From the NCBI GenBank assembly GCA_021795255.1, contig JAJYPQ010000027.1, forward strand, positions 1-20,618: a stretch of 20,618 bases of DNA. The letters are read 5' to 3'. The notes below the pieces were generated by a model, which ran no database searches, had not been told where the DNA came from, and was given only the letters and a program-made list of their open reading frames with translations. The position numbers and the translations under genes were made by a program. This document shows positions 14,186-20,618 of the stretch, one piece after another; position 1 is the stretch's first letter; every line of letters begins with the position of its first letter. The DNA is from Pseudomonadota bacterium (GTDB lineage: Bacteria; Pseudomonadota; Gammaproteobacteria; Acidiferrobacterales; Acidiferrobacteraceae).

Positions 14186-15789
14186 AGGCTGGACCCCACA
14201 AGCGGGTCATAGTGCGGCGCCGGGATGATGGTGGCGCGCACCAGGATCACCAACTGTTCGACCTTGCCCTGATTAGCGATCCCCTGGAACAATTTTCCAA
14301 GGAACGGAACGGCGCCCAGGCCCGGGGTGGCCGAATCCTGATGGGTGGACGAGAGCTGGCGCGACCCACCGATGATGAGGGTTTTGCCGGACGGGACCAG
14401 CGTTTGAATATAGGTCTGGCGCAGGTCCTGCACGGGGCCCTGAAGCTGGGTGCCATCGACCGTGAAGGTATCGAACCGGTTGATCTCGGAAAGCGCCGGC
14501 ACCACCGTGAGCGTCACATAGCGATTCGAGAGCACGTCCGGCAATACCGAGAGCGATAGGCCGTTCAGCGCATAAGACAACCCGGCGCCGGTCGAGGCGC
14601 TGCCCGAGAGCCCTGTGACATTCGAGCTGATGCTGCCCACGTAGGGCAACTGCGTGACGTTGGACAGCGTCGCGGGTGTGCCATTTTCGACTACGAGACT
14701 GGGTTCGCTCACCACCCGCACATCGGTGACCGTACGCAACGCCGAGATCAAGGAACTGACGGACGCCCCGGTGTAACTTAACGTGGTCGCGCCGCTCGTT
14801 GCACCACCACTAGCGGTAGAGGCCGAGGCATTGGCCAGTGCCGGCGCGGTGTTTGCGAAACCGAGCTTTGCAACCGCCCCGCTGATGTTGGCGATCTTTG
14901 ACCAGTTGATGCCCCACTGCAGGCCGTGCGTGAGCGAGACCTCGAGGATGGCGGTGTGGACCTGCACGCGGGTGTCGGCGGCCACCACATACCGGCGGAT
15001 AAAGGCACTGACCCGCGCCAGTCCGCGGCCGTTCGCGGTCACAGCGACAATCCCGGTAGCGGCGTTGATGTTGACGTCAGCCCCAGGCCCGGCCAAATGC
15101 AGGATGGTGGTGTGCAGCGCTTTGGCTTTTTCGGCCTTGGTCGCGCCGGTGATCGTGAATTCGGCCTCCATGGAGGACCCGCTGGAGCCGCTGGACCCGC
15201 CCGCGCCGCCCATGCCGCCTACGGCACCACCCATGGGTGACGCGCCCCCGGCCATACCACCGCCCATGCCGCCTGACTGTGCGCCGCTCGCGGCCGTGTT
15301 GCCGCCGACTGCGTAGTCGCCCGACCCGGCCGTCAAGAGGTCCGTCGGCAGTCGGTAGAAATAGGTGGCGCGCGGCGCGATGAACACTTCGTGCCGATGA
15401 GGGCGCCAGACCGCTGCGTACCCCGCCGCCTCTGCCAGCGTCCGCATCGCGACCGGGAACGCAGCGTCATGCACGCTCGCCGTGATTTTGGTCGAGGCAT
15501 CGGCCCCGTGCACGAAAAAGACCGAGTCGCCGTGGGCTTGGGCGGCGGCTGCAACGAGCGCGCCGAGCGGTGTCTGATTAGCACGGATGGTCACCGGATG
15601 GCGGACTTCGTCGTAGCGCACCACCCGGTGTCCTACATAGGCGCCCGTTGTTTCGATAAGGCCGGCCGGCAGGCGCTGCACGCGCGCCATCACGCGATGC
15701 TGTTTGTGCGCGATCTGTCGCAGCGTGGGTGTGGCGCAGCCGGCAAGGCCAGCCATAAGAAGCGCCCCGGCGAGAGGTTTAATGCGCAT
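14182..15789 (-). CDS. pilN: PilN-type lipoprotein secretin of the thin pilus (535 aa)
   Basis: Outer-membrane secretin that forms the channel through which the pilus passes. The lipoprotein signal M-R-I-K-P-L-A-G-A-L-L-M-A-G-L-A-G-C puts the lipidated Cys at 18, as in PilN and BfpB. N-terminal STN/N-domain-like region (about 60-150) is followed by a Gly/Ser-rich linker (about 185-215), then the secretin domain with V-V-S-E-P-S-L-V-V-E-N-G-T-P-A, V-T-Q-L-P-Y-V, a G-K-T-L-I-I-G-G loop, P-F-L-G-K-L-F and the terminal strand L-V-I-L-V-R-A-T-I-I-P. Length fits PilN (about 550 aa). The start overlaps the PilL-like gene by 11 nt. Confidence 0.92.
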   Translation of the reverse strand: MRIKPLAGALLMAGLAGCATPTLRQIAHKQHRVMARVQRLPAGLIETTGAYVGHRVVRYDEVRHPVTIRANQTPLGALVAAAAQAHGDSVFFVHGADASTKITASVHDAAFPVAMRTLAEAAGYAAVWRPHRHEVFIAPRATYFYRLPTDLLTAGSGDYAVGGNTAASGAQSGGMGGGMAGGASPMGGAVGGMGGAGGSSGSSGSSMEAEFTITGATKAEKAKALHTTILHLAGPGADVNINAATGIVAVTANGRGLARVSAFIRRYVVAADTRVQVHTAILEVSLTHGLQWGINWSKIANISGAVAKLGFANTAPALANASASTASGGATSGATTLSYTGASVSSLISALRTVTDVRVVSEPSLVVENGTPATLSNVTQLPYVGSISSNVTGLSGSASTGAGLSYALNGLSLSVLPDVLSNRYVTLTVVPALSEINRFDTFTVDGTQLQGPVQDLRQTYIQTLVPSGKTLIIGGSRQLSSTHQDSATPGLGAVPFLGKLFQGIANQGKVEQLVILVRATIIPAPHYDPLVGSSL

Positions 15790-16588
15790 GGTGGATGAAC
15801 CTCCGCGTCAATGGGTTGGGCAGCGTGACCACGACGACGCGATTGCCGTGGTAGACATGAATACGCAAGGTGTAGAGCTGGGCCAATTGCCGCAGGATCG
15901 CCAGCGTATTGGGTCCCCGCAGCACAAAGGGATAGGGCACGGCATAGTCTTGTGAGCTGCGCCACGCCAGATGCCAGTGGTGGTGAGCCAAAAAGCGGCG
16001 GAGATTTTGCGAGAGCCGTTGCGCGCGCAACATCATTACCCGCTTTTTCGGCGGGACGGGCGCGGCCGTTGGCATGGCGGGTTTCACGCCCGCGGATTTC
16101 CCGACCGCGAGCGCGGGGCCTGCGGCATGAGGCCCGCTCAGCGGGTGCGCGGGGCCGGCAACGGGGACGTGTATGATTCGCAATGGATGTACCGTCGGCG
16201 GCTTTGCCCCCGGAACCGCATCGGCCGCCCACACCACGGCTGTCCCATGACCGGTCAATATCTTGGTGCGCGCGGCCATCGGCACGATGGCGTAATACGG
16301 CCCCTCATGCACCAGCATGGCGCGAGCATAGCGATCATGGCGCCACACCCAGGCGTGACGTGGACGAACGTGCCGTGGATATTGGACATAGAGCGCATGT
16401 CGGCCCCGGAACGCCTGTATGGGATAGGCGCGCGGATTACCCGTGAAGCGATACGCGAATCCATAGGCCTGGGTGGCGACCGGTGGTGTGAGCCGAGGCA
16501 ACCCCTGGGCCCAGGCCGGCGCGAGACCCGCCAAAGCGAGCGTAGCGTAACGGCCAGTCCGAGTGAGGCGCGTCAACAAGTGGGTCAT
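15779..16588 (-). CDS. PilL/TcpQ-like pilus biogenesis protein (269 aa)
   Basis: Exported protein with a signal peptide (A-T-L-A-L-A-G-L-A-P-A-W-A, cleavage likely before Q-G). The C-terminal ~70 residues (H-L-A-W-R-S-S-Q-D-Y, then P-F-V-L-R-G and N-R-V-V-V-V-T) fit the TcpQ/PilL C-terminal domain that binds and guides the secretin. The N-terminal domain (about 35-120) is beta-rich and resembles the middle part of the 261-aa protein two genes upstream. A Pro/Ala-rich linker joins the two. The ATG at 16588 overlaps the preceding lipoprotein gene as ATGA. Position immediately before the PilN secretin supports a secretin-partner role. R64 PilL is longer, so this is a shortened form. Confidence 0.72.
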   Translation of the reverse strand: MTHLLTRLTRTGRYATLALAGLAPAWAQGLPRLTPPVATQAYGFAYRFTGNPRAYPIQAFRGRHALYVQYPRHVRPRHAWVWRHDRYARAMLVHEGPYYAIVPMAARTKILTGHGTAVVWAADAVPGAKPPTVHPLRIIHVPVAGPAHPLSGPHAAGPALAVGKSAGVKPAMPTAAPVPPKKRVMMLRAQRLSQNLRRFLAHHHWHLAWRSSQDYAVPYPFVLRGPNTLAILRQLAQLYTLRIHVYHGNRVVVVTLPNPLTRRFIHHAH

Positions 16589-17010
16589 GGTGTCATGTCC
16601 TTAGGGGCGGAAAAAATGGTGATCACGAGCCGAGCGTGGTGTGCCGGCACAATGCGAATATGCAGCTGGCGCGGCGGGTATCCCCAACGCAGCAGGGTCG
16701 CGGCCACAACGGCCGCCAGGCGCATGGCGCGCCGCTGGCTGCGGGCGCGGGTGTGCCCAGAATGGACCAGAATGCGGACGCTGGTTGTCTGGCGTAGCGC
16801 CGGACGCAGGGCTCGCAGCCGGGCCATGCCGATCGCGGTCAAGCGGGTTCCGGAAAACCCGAGCCCCACATCATGGCGGCGGGGTTGACATGCAACACAG
16901 TGCGCGGCGGCCGGATGCGATGTCGTATGGGTCCAGACCGGCGCGCAGCCCGCCAGGACCAAGGTGGCGCAGCACACGGTGCGTGCAAGATACGTCGATA
17001 AAGTGGTCAT
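16585..17010 (-). CDS. Small OmpA-like lipoprotein (141 aa), paralogue of the preceding gene's C-terminal domain
   Basis: The lipobox C-C-A-T-L-V-L-A-G-C gives a lipoprotein with about 120 residues after the Cys. The mature part, F-S-G-T-R-L-T-A-I-G-M-A-R-L-R-A-L then S-V-R-I-L-V-H-S-G-H-T and A-A-T-L-L-R-W-G, looks like a diverged OmpA-type domain, which normally binds peptidoglycan. It parallels the C-terminus of the 261-aa protein just upstream, ending F-S-A-P-K-D versus F-L-S-A-H-K-D. The start ATG 17010 overlaps the upstream stop as ATGA. A longer open frame to 17769 overlaps the preceding gene and is rejected. Likely role: anchoring the secretin or channel to the cell wall. Confidence 0.72.
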   Translation of the reverse strand: MTTLSTYLARTVCCATLVLAGCAPVWTHTTSHPAAAHCVACQPRRHDVGLGFSGTRLTAIGMARLRALRPALRQTTSVRILVHSGHTRARSQRRAMRLAAVVAATLLRWGYPPRQLHIRIVPAHHARLVITIFSAPKDMTP

Positions 17011-17792
17011 GACAGTATGTCCTTGTGGGCGGAAAGAAAGGCAATCTCGACCGAGGTGACAGCGCCGGTCAGGATATGGATGCGCATGTGGCGCGCGGAG
17101 ACGCCCCACCGCAAAAGGATGGCGGCCAGGATTACGGCCCGGCGCGCGGCCTGATGCCGGTCGCGGGCCGTGGCGTTGTGCGCAAATGCGAGAATACGAA
17201 TGTCGGTTGCCCGCCGGAGCGCCGCGCGCATGACCATCAAGCGCGCCATACCGCGCGCGCTCAGATGAGACCCTTTGAACCGAAGAGCGGCGACATGGAG
17301 GTGGCGTTTTGACGAACCCCTCACGGAAATGGTCTTGGCGTGCTGCCGTACGGCAGGCATGGGGCGTGCAACAACCTTTGTGGGCGTGACGGCTGGCGAC
17401 CGTGGCCGTACGGGGTGGACACGAACCGACGCGCGGATGGGTGATGCGGCGGCGGGCGGCGCCTGAATCGCGGTTGCGGTCAAGGTGCCGCGCGTCGTAG
17501 TTAGCTGCCAGGCATGGGCGATGCCCGGCAATTGCCAATAGGGTCCGTCGCGGCGGGCGGTAACTGGATGCGGATGTTTTTGACGAAGGATCGCCGCCGC
17601 CGTCAAGGCCTCGCCAGGTGGCAGAATTAGGTAGGTGTGGTGCGTACCGGTGAACACCTGGGCCCCGTGCAAGGCCGCTGGCGCGACGATCCGATAGTGA
17701 AAGTCGTAGGCAATCACTGGTAGTGGCGCCTGATGAAACACGGCCACGAGGCTTGCGATCAGCAAACACAGTCCCGCGATGCCGGCGATCAT
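17007..17792 (-). CDS. Exported or membrane-anchored protein with C-terminal OmpA-like domain (261 aa)
   Basis: N-terminal hydrophobic segment M-I-A-G-I-A-G-L-C-L-L-I-A-S-L-V-A-V-F (signal anchor). A beta-rich domain follows (about 28-110, with F-T-G-T-H-H-T-Y-L-I-L-P-P-G-E and R-R-D-G-P-Y-W), then a Pro/Ala/Arg-rich linker. The C-terminal OmpA-like domain (about 175-261) has F-K-G-S-H-L-S-A-R-G-M-A-R-L, D-I-R-I-L-A-F and L-L-R-W-G-V-S. The middle domain resembles that of the PilL-like protein downstream. The ATG at 17792 overlaps the transglycosylase stop as ATGA; a longer frame to 18020 is rejected because it lies inside that gene. The function is not established. A link between inner membrane and peptidoglycan in the pilus or transfer machine is a reasonable inference. 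Confidence 0.7.
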   Translation of the reverse strand: MIAGIAGLCLLIASLVAVFHQAPLPVIAYDFHYRIVAPAALHGAQVFTGTHHTYLILPPGEALTAAAILRQKHPHPVTARRDGPYWQLPGIAHAWQLTTTRGTLTATAIQAPPAAASPIRASVRVHPVRPRSPAVTPTKVVARPMPAVRQHAKTISVRGSSKRHLHVAALRFKGSHLSARGMARLMVMRAALRRATDIRILAFAHNATARDRHQAARRAVILAAILLRWGVSARHMRIHILTGAVTSVEIAFLSAHKDILS

Positions 17793-18409
17793 GCCTGCCC
17801 CCGGCCCGCGCCCGTGCGCAGGTCTTCGTAGACGTGATAGACGTGCCACATATACGGTCGGCCGAGGGCGGGCACCGCGCTGTGGTAATCCCCTACCGCT
17901 GTCCACCAATTCCCGGTGCGGGCATGAAGGCGCGCCAGAATGCGGCCGGCCGCCGCGATGTTCATGAACGGATGTGTAAGCGACTTCAGCGACGGGAACA
18001 TCGCACCGTGATAGAGCCAATCGATCTGCATGGGGCCAATATCAACCCGCTTATGGCCTGCGCGCACCGCATTCTCGGCCGCCTGCACCGTTGCCTGCCG
18101 GTCTCGGAAATATTCCGGCTGGCCGTCTACGTCCAGCGTCCACGGCCATGGTGCCCCGTGCCGACCGGACTCGGTGATGGCGATGGCCAGCAAGAGGTCA
18201 GGCGGGATGTCATAGGCATAGGACGTCACCGCGCATTGGGCCGCCAGCGTGCGTTCGCGTACCGTGTGCGATGCGTGAACGGTCTGTGCGCGCACGAGCG
18301 GTCCACCGCCTGGCGTGCCGGGCGGCAGGATTGCCGAGTTCCGGATGCGATCGGCGTAGGCTGCGCCGCCCATCAACAGCAGGAGTGCCATGAGCGTCAG
18401 CCCGTTCAT
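17789..18409 (-). CDS. Lytic transglycosylase, VirB1 / R64 PilT-like (206 aa)
   Basis: Periplasmic enzyme that cleaves peptidoglycan locally to let the pilus or secretion channel through. The N-terminal signal is M-N-G-L-T-L-M-A-L-L-L-L-M-G-G-A-A-Y-A. The SLT fold shows the catalytic glutamate in A-I-A-I-T-E-S-G-R-H-G (E80), the D-I-G-P-M-Q-I-D motif (123-130, usually G-x-M-Q-I-N), F-M-N-I-A-A-A-G-R-I-L and the closing A-V-G-D-Y-H-S tract. Length is typical of VirB1/PilT muramidases. Start and stop overlap both neighbours as ATGA, so it is part of the operon. Its position just after VirB10 and before the pil genes suits either machine. Confidence 0.88.
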   Translation of the reverse strand: MNGLTLMALLLLMGGAAYADRIRNSAILPPGTPGGGPLVRAQTVHASHTVRERTLAAQCAVTSYAYDIPPDLLLAIAITESGRHGAPWPWTLDVDGQPEYFRDRQATVQAAENAVRAGHKRVDIGPMQIDWLYHGAMFPSLKSLTHPFMNIAAAGRILARLHARTGNWWTAVGDYHSAVPALGRPYMWHVYHVYEDLRTGAGRGQA

Positions 18410-19773
18410 TTCCGAAACTCCACGGTGCGCATGACCATGATCGCAATCGACTTCCCGGGCTCGACAATGAGCGTGGGCGGAATATTTTCGTACGGCGCCA
18501 GGATCTGATTGGCCTGATTGACGATGACCTGCCCGCCGGCGCCCAGCGACGATGAGCCGCCACCCCCGTAGTTATAGGTCTGGCTCGAGCCGCTGCTGCC
18601 GCCGAGGTTGGCCAGATTTGAAAGCTCGGCCACCAGGAAAGCTGCGCCGAGCTCTGACCACAGATGGTTGTCGACATGGGCCGCGACACCGGCGGAGCCG
18701 CGCACGCCGATTCCTTGCATACCCGGCAGGTGCAAGGTCTCGCCATTCGGAAAGATAAGGCGGCTAAACGCGATCAACGTCCGGCTTTGGCCGTTGAAGA
18801 TCCGGGAATCATAGGACCCCACCGCCTTGGTACCGGCCGGGATCGCGATGCGTCCGTTCGGGCTGTAGACCGTGCGCGTGATCTGCGCCACGACCGAGCC
18901 GGGTAGCTGGGTATTGATGCGCGTCATCAGAATCGCCGGAATCGGTGTCCCCGGCGTGATGGCAATACCGCGGCGGGCGGGCTCGATGTGCGCTGCGCGG
19001 TGTTTTTTCGACGCCTTCGCATGGGCCGCCAAGTAGCGCTGGTAGCTATGCGTGCGTGAAGGCGGTTTGGGGCCTTGCAACATACCCGCCAGGGTCTGCC
19101 GCCCGCCCGGCGTGAGGGAGGGCAGAGCAACTCCGCTGGTGCCTGGGTACCCGCCGGACGGCAATGCTGTGGGCATGGTGGGCGCGCCGGTCGGAAATGC
19201 CGGCTCGCCCGGGTATGCCGGAAATCCGGATGCGGCAGACGTCCTCTGCGCTGTCCCGCCTTTTTGCACTACGATTTGACTGGCGCGAATATTGGCCCAG
19301 CGCGCGCGTGCTTGGTTGCTGGCGCTGGCCGCGGGTGGCGGTTGGTCCACGTTGGCGAAGGGGTTGGGATTACCGGCCGGCGCGCTGGTCTGAGTAGCAG
19401 ACGACGAATAAGGCGCGCCGGAGCTCGCCGGCCTATAGGACGCGCCCGATGCAGGCGTCGAGGACAGCTCGCCTGGTAAAGCGGGTGACGGCGGCACCGG
19501 CTGGGATTCCTTGCGCAAAAGACGCCGCAGCTTTTGCTCACTAGGATGCTCCGCCGCCAAGTCCTTATGTCGCGACTTGCTGCTGTGGTGTCCGGCGCCC
19601 ATCTTGTGATGGGGCAGCGCGCTGTCGATAGCAGTGATCACAATCGCCAGGATGCCCACGACGCCACCGACCCAGGCCAGCATCTTGCGACTGGGCAGAC
19701 CACGGCCGGCGGTGTCTGGCGACCGGTTGTCGACGACCGCTTTCTGTGGGTTCTGGGAGGACTCGTCAGTCAT
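18406..19773 (-). CDS. virB10: VirB10/TrbI-family type IV secretion protein (455 aa)
   Basis: Channel protein spanning both membranes in VirB-type secretion systems. It has a short cytoplasmic N-terminus, one membrane segment (about 30-52, M-L-A-W-V-G-G-V-V-G-I-L-A-I-V-I) and a long Pro/Ser/Ala-rich periplasmic linker (about 75-250). The C-terminal TrbI/VirB10 domain has I-N-T-Q-L-P-G-S-V-V-A-Q-I-T, V-Y-S-P-N-G-R-I-A-I-P-A-G-T, L-I-F-P-N-G-E-T-L-H-L-P and the antenna-like region V-D-N-H-L-W-S-E-L-G-A-A-F-L. The closing K-S-I-A-I-M-V-M-R-T-V-E-F is also typical. It begins 3 nt after the VirB9-like gene and overlaps the transglycosylase as ATGA. The pairing with VirB9 indicates an outer-membrane core complex. 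Confidence 0.92.
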   Translation of the reverse strand: MTDESSQNPQKAVVDNRSPDTAGRGLPSRKMLAWVGGVVGILAIVITAIDSALPHHKMGAGHHSSKSRHKDLAAEHPSEQKLRRLLRKESQPVPPSPALPGELSSTPASGASYRPASSGAPYSSSATQTSAPAGNPNPFANVDQPPPAASASNQARARWANIRASQIVVQKGGTAQRTSAASGFPAYPGEPAFPTGAPTMPTALPSGGYPGTSGVALPSLTPGGRQTLAGMLQGPKPPSRTHSYQRYLAAHAKASKKHRAAHIEPARRGIAITPGTPIPAILMTRINTQLPGSVVAQITRTVYSPNGRIAIPAGTKAVGSYDSRIFNGQSRTLIAFSRLIFPNGETLHLPGMQGIGVRGSAGVAAHVDNHLWSELGAAFLVAELSNLANLGGSSGSSQTYNYGGGGSSSLGAGGQVIVNQANQILAPYENIPPTLIVEPGKSIAIMVMRTVEFRK

Positions 19774-19776
19774 GGC

Positions 19777-20613
19777 CTAACCTCCCCCCGCGCTCATGGC
19801 GTTCGGTATGACAAAGGGGCGCTTGTGATGATGCGAGGACGTGTGGCGATTGATGAGCGTGATCGTGCGCCGGCCCTGTCGCAGCAGGGCCCGATGAAAG
19901 GTGCGTTGCACGATGATGTAGTGGCCGCGCACGACGTACCGGGTCAGGGCGTATTTCCCATCGGAGCGGCGCACAAAGAGCGCCGGCACCACTTGTGCGT
20001 GAGTCGGCAGGTGAATCCACGTCCAGACACCGTTGTCGAACACGATTCTGGGCTTGAAGGAAGCGTGTCCGCGGATGGTGTAGTCGAAATTCAGTTTCGC
20101 GGGGTTGGCAACCACGCCAGCTATTTGTGCATGACGCTTGGCGTGCGCCTTACGGCGAGCTGACTGGGTCTGGGCGGCCACTTGCTCGTTGTAGAGCAGG
20201 ATCTGCGGGTATTGCCAAGAGACCTGCTGATACCACTGCCCGGTCAGCGGCCCCGAACGGAGCGTCAATTCGTAGATCCGTTCATTTGTGATGATGGTGG
20301 CCGACGTGAAGAGCCCCGAGCGTGTAGGTTTAATTAGGATATTGCCGGGCGCAAGCGCTGTGATCCATTGAACGGAGTCTCCGATTGCCAAAGTCACGAG
20401 TTTTTCGCCCGGGGCCAGCTGGATATCTGTGACTGTCATCGGGCGCGTCAAGATCGTGTATGTCCGGTACCGGCTGTAATTAAAGACTACGATGCGCGAG
20501 GATTGCGGCATCACATACGGCGTGGCATGAGCCTCGGCGGGCGGCATGAATCCCCCAAACGCCAAGAGCCCCAGCAGCATTCCAAGAGATGTCCAAAACG
20601 TCGTTTTGCGCAT
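19777..20613 (-). CDS. virB9: VirB9/TrbG/CagX-family type IV secretion protein (278 aa)
   Basis: Periplasmic/outer-membrane core component that packs with VirB10 (and VirB7) around the secretion channel. It has a signal peptide (M-R-K-T-T-F-W-T-S-L-G-M-L-L-G-L-L-A-F) with cleavage after A-E-A-H-A or nearby. The N-terminal VirB9 domain shows Y-T-I-L-T-R-P-M-T-V-T-D-I-Q-L-A-P-G-E, then W-I and I-L-I-K-P-T-R-S-G-L-F-T-S-A-T-I-I-T-N, then Y-E-L-T-L. The C-terminal CagX domain shows L-N-F-D-Y-T-I-R-G, F-D-N-G-V-W-T-W-I-H-L-P and V-V-R-G-H-Y-I-I-V-Q-R. ATG 20613 is chosen: bases 20615-20611 read TGATG, the same one-base stop-start overlap seen elsewhere in the operon, implying another gene just upstream outside the window. 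GTG 20616 is the alternative. Confidence 0.9.
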   Translation of the reverse strand: MRKTTFWTSLGMLLGLLAFGGFMPPAEAHATPYVMPQSSRIVVFNYSRYRTYTILTRPMTVTDIQLAPGEKLVTLAIGDSVQWITALAPGNILIKPTRSGLFTSATIITNERIYELTLRSGPLTGQWYQQVSWQYPQILLYNEQVAAQTQSARRKAHAKRHAQIAGVVANPAKLNFDYTIRGHASFKPRIVFDNGVWTWIHLPTHAQVVPALFVRRSDGKYALTRYVVRGHYIIVQRTFHRALLRQGRRTITLINRHTSSHHHKRPFVIPNAMSAGGG

Positions 20614-20618
20614 CACAT

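Noticed and set aside
13595..14212. Long plus-strand open frame opposite the PilO-like gene (about 205 aa)
   Set aside because: It is an antisense shadow of a GC-rich gene. It has no ribosome site and no family features, while the minus-strand frame is coupled on both sides.
16585..17769. Single 394-aa reading of the lipoprotein frame
   Set aside because: The upstream two-thirds overlap the 261-aa gene in another frame and look like low-complexity Arg/Pro translation. The ATGA-coupled lipoprotein start at 17010 is far better.
1..20618. CRISPR array, tRNA, rRNA, integrase, toxin-antitoxin pair or replication origin
   Set aside because: No regularly spaced repeats, no cloverleaf-like sequence and no open frame resembling these were seen on either strand.

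Overview
The window is GC-rich, densely packed bacterial DNA, probably from a gammaproteobacterium or Acidithiobacillia-like acidophile. That is inferred from GC content, RecJ type, pil/VirB gene types and many His/Arg/Ala-rich exported proteins; no taxonomic marker settles it. Four parts can be recognised.

(1) Positions 1-647 (+) hold the 3' end of recJ, the single-strand-specific 5'-3' exonuclease. It converges with everything else.

(2) From the right edge leftwards, nearly all remaining genes lie on the minus strand in one tightly coupled array with ATGA, GTGA and TGATG overlaps. The order of transcription is: VirB9/TrbG-like, VirB10/TrbI-like, lytic transglycosylase (VirB1/PilT of R64 type), two tandem OmpA-like envelope proteins (the second a lipoprotein), a PilL/TcpQ-like protein, the PilN-type lipoprotein secretin, PilO-like, a PilP-position bitopic protein, PilQ (GspE-type assembly ATPase), PilR (GspF-type platform protein), an unknown 124-aa protein, PilS-like major prepilin, an atypical prepilin-like protein, a PilT-family ATPase, a large PilV-like prepilin (broken), and an unknown 159-aa protein. 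This is a type IVb thin-pilus locus of the R64 type combined with the outer-core proteins of a VirB-type secretion channel. It most likely belongs to a conjugative or integrative element, or is derived from one. No integrase, relaxase or prepilin peptidase lies in the window.

(3) The PilV-like gene is split by a complete transposon at 1668-6026 (4359 bp). It has perfect 23-bp terminal inverted repeats and an exact 8-bp target duplication (TTGGAGAC). Removing the element and one copy of the duplication restores a single 381-codon pilin frame.

(4) The transposon carries an ISL3-family DDE transposase plus a two-gene type II restriction-modification system: an Eco57I-like gamma-class N6-adenine methyltransferase and a BsuBI/PstI-family endonuclease. 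All three genes form one operon in the order methyltransferase, endonuclease, transposase, with a 4-nt overlap and a 2-nt gap. They are read from a single candidate promoter just inside the right end. A diverged copy of the terminal repeat overlaps the -35 box of that promoter, suggesting transposase feedback on the whole operon. This self-contained mobile restriction-modification transposon, and its damage to the pilus gene, are the most notable things in the window.
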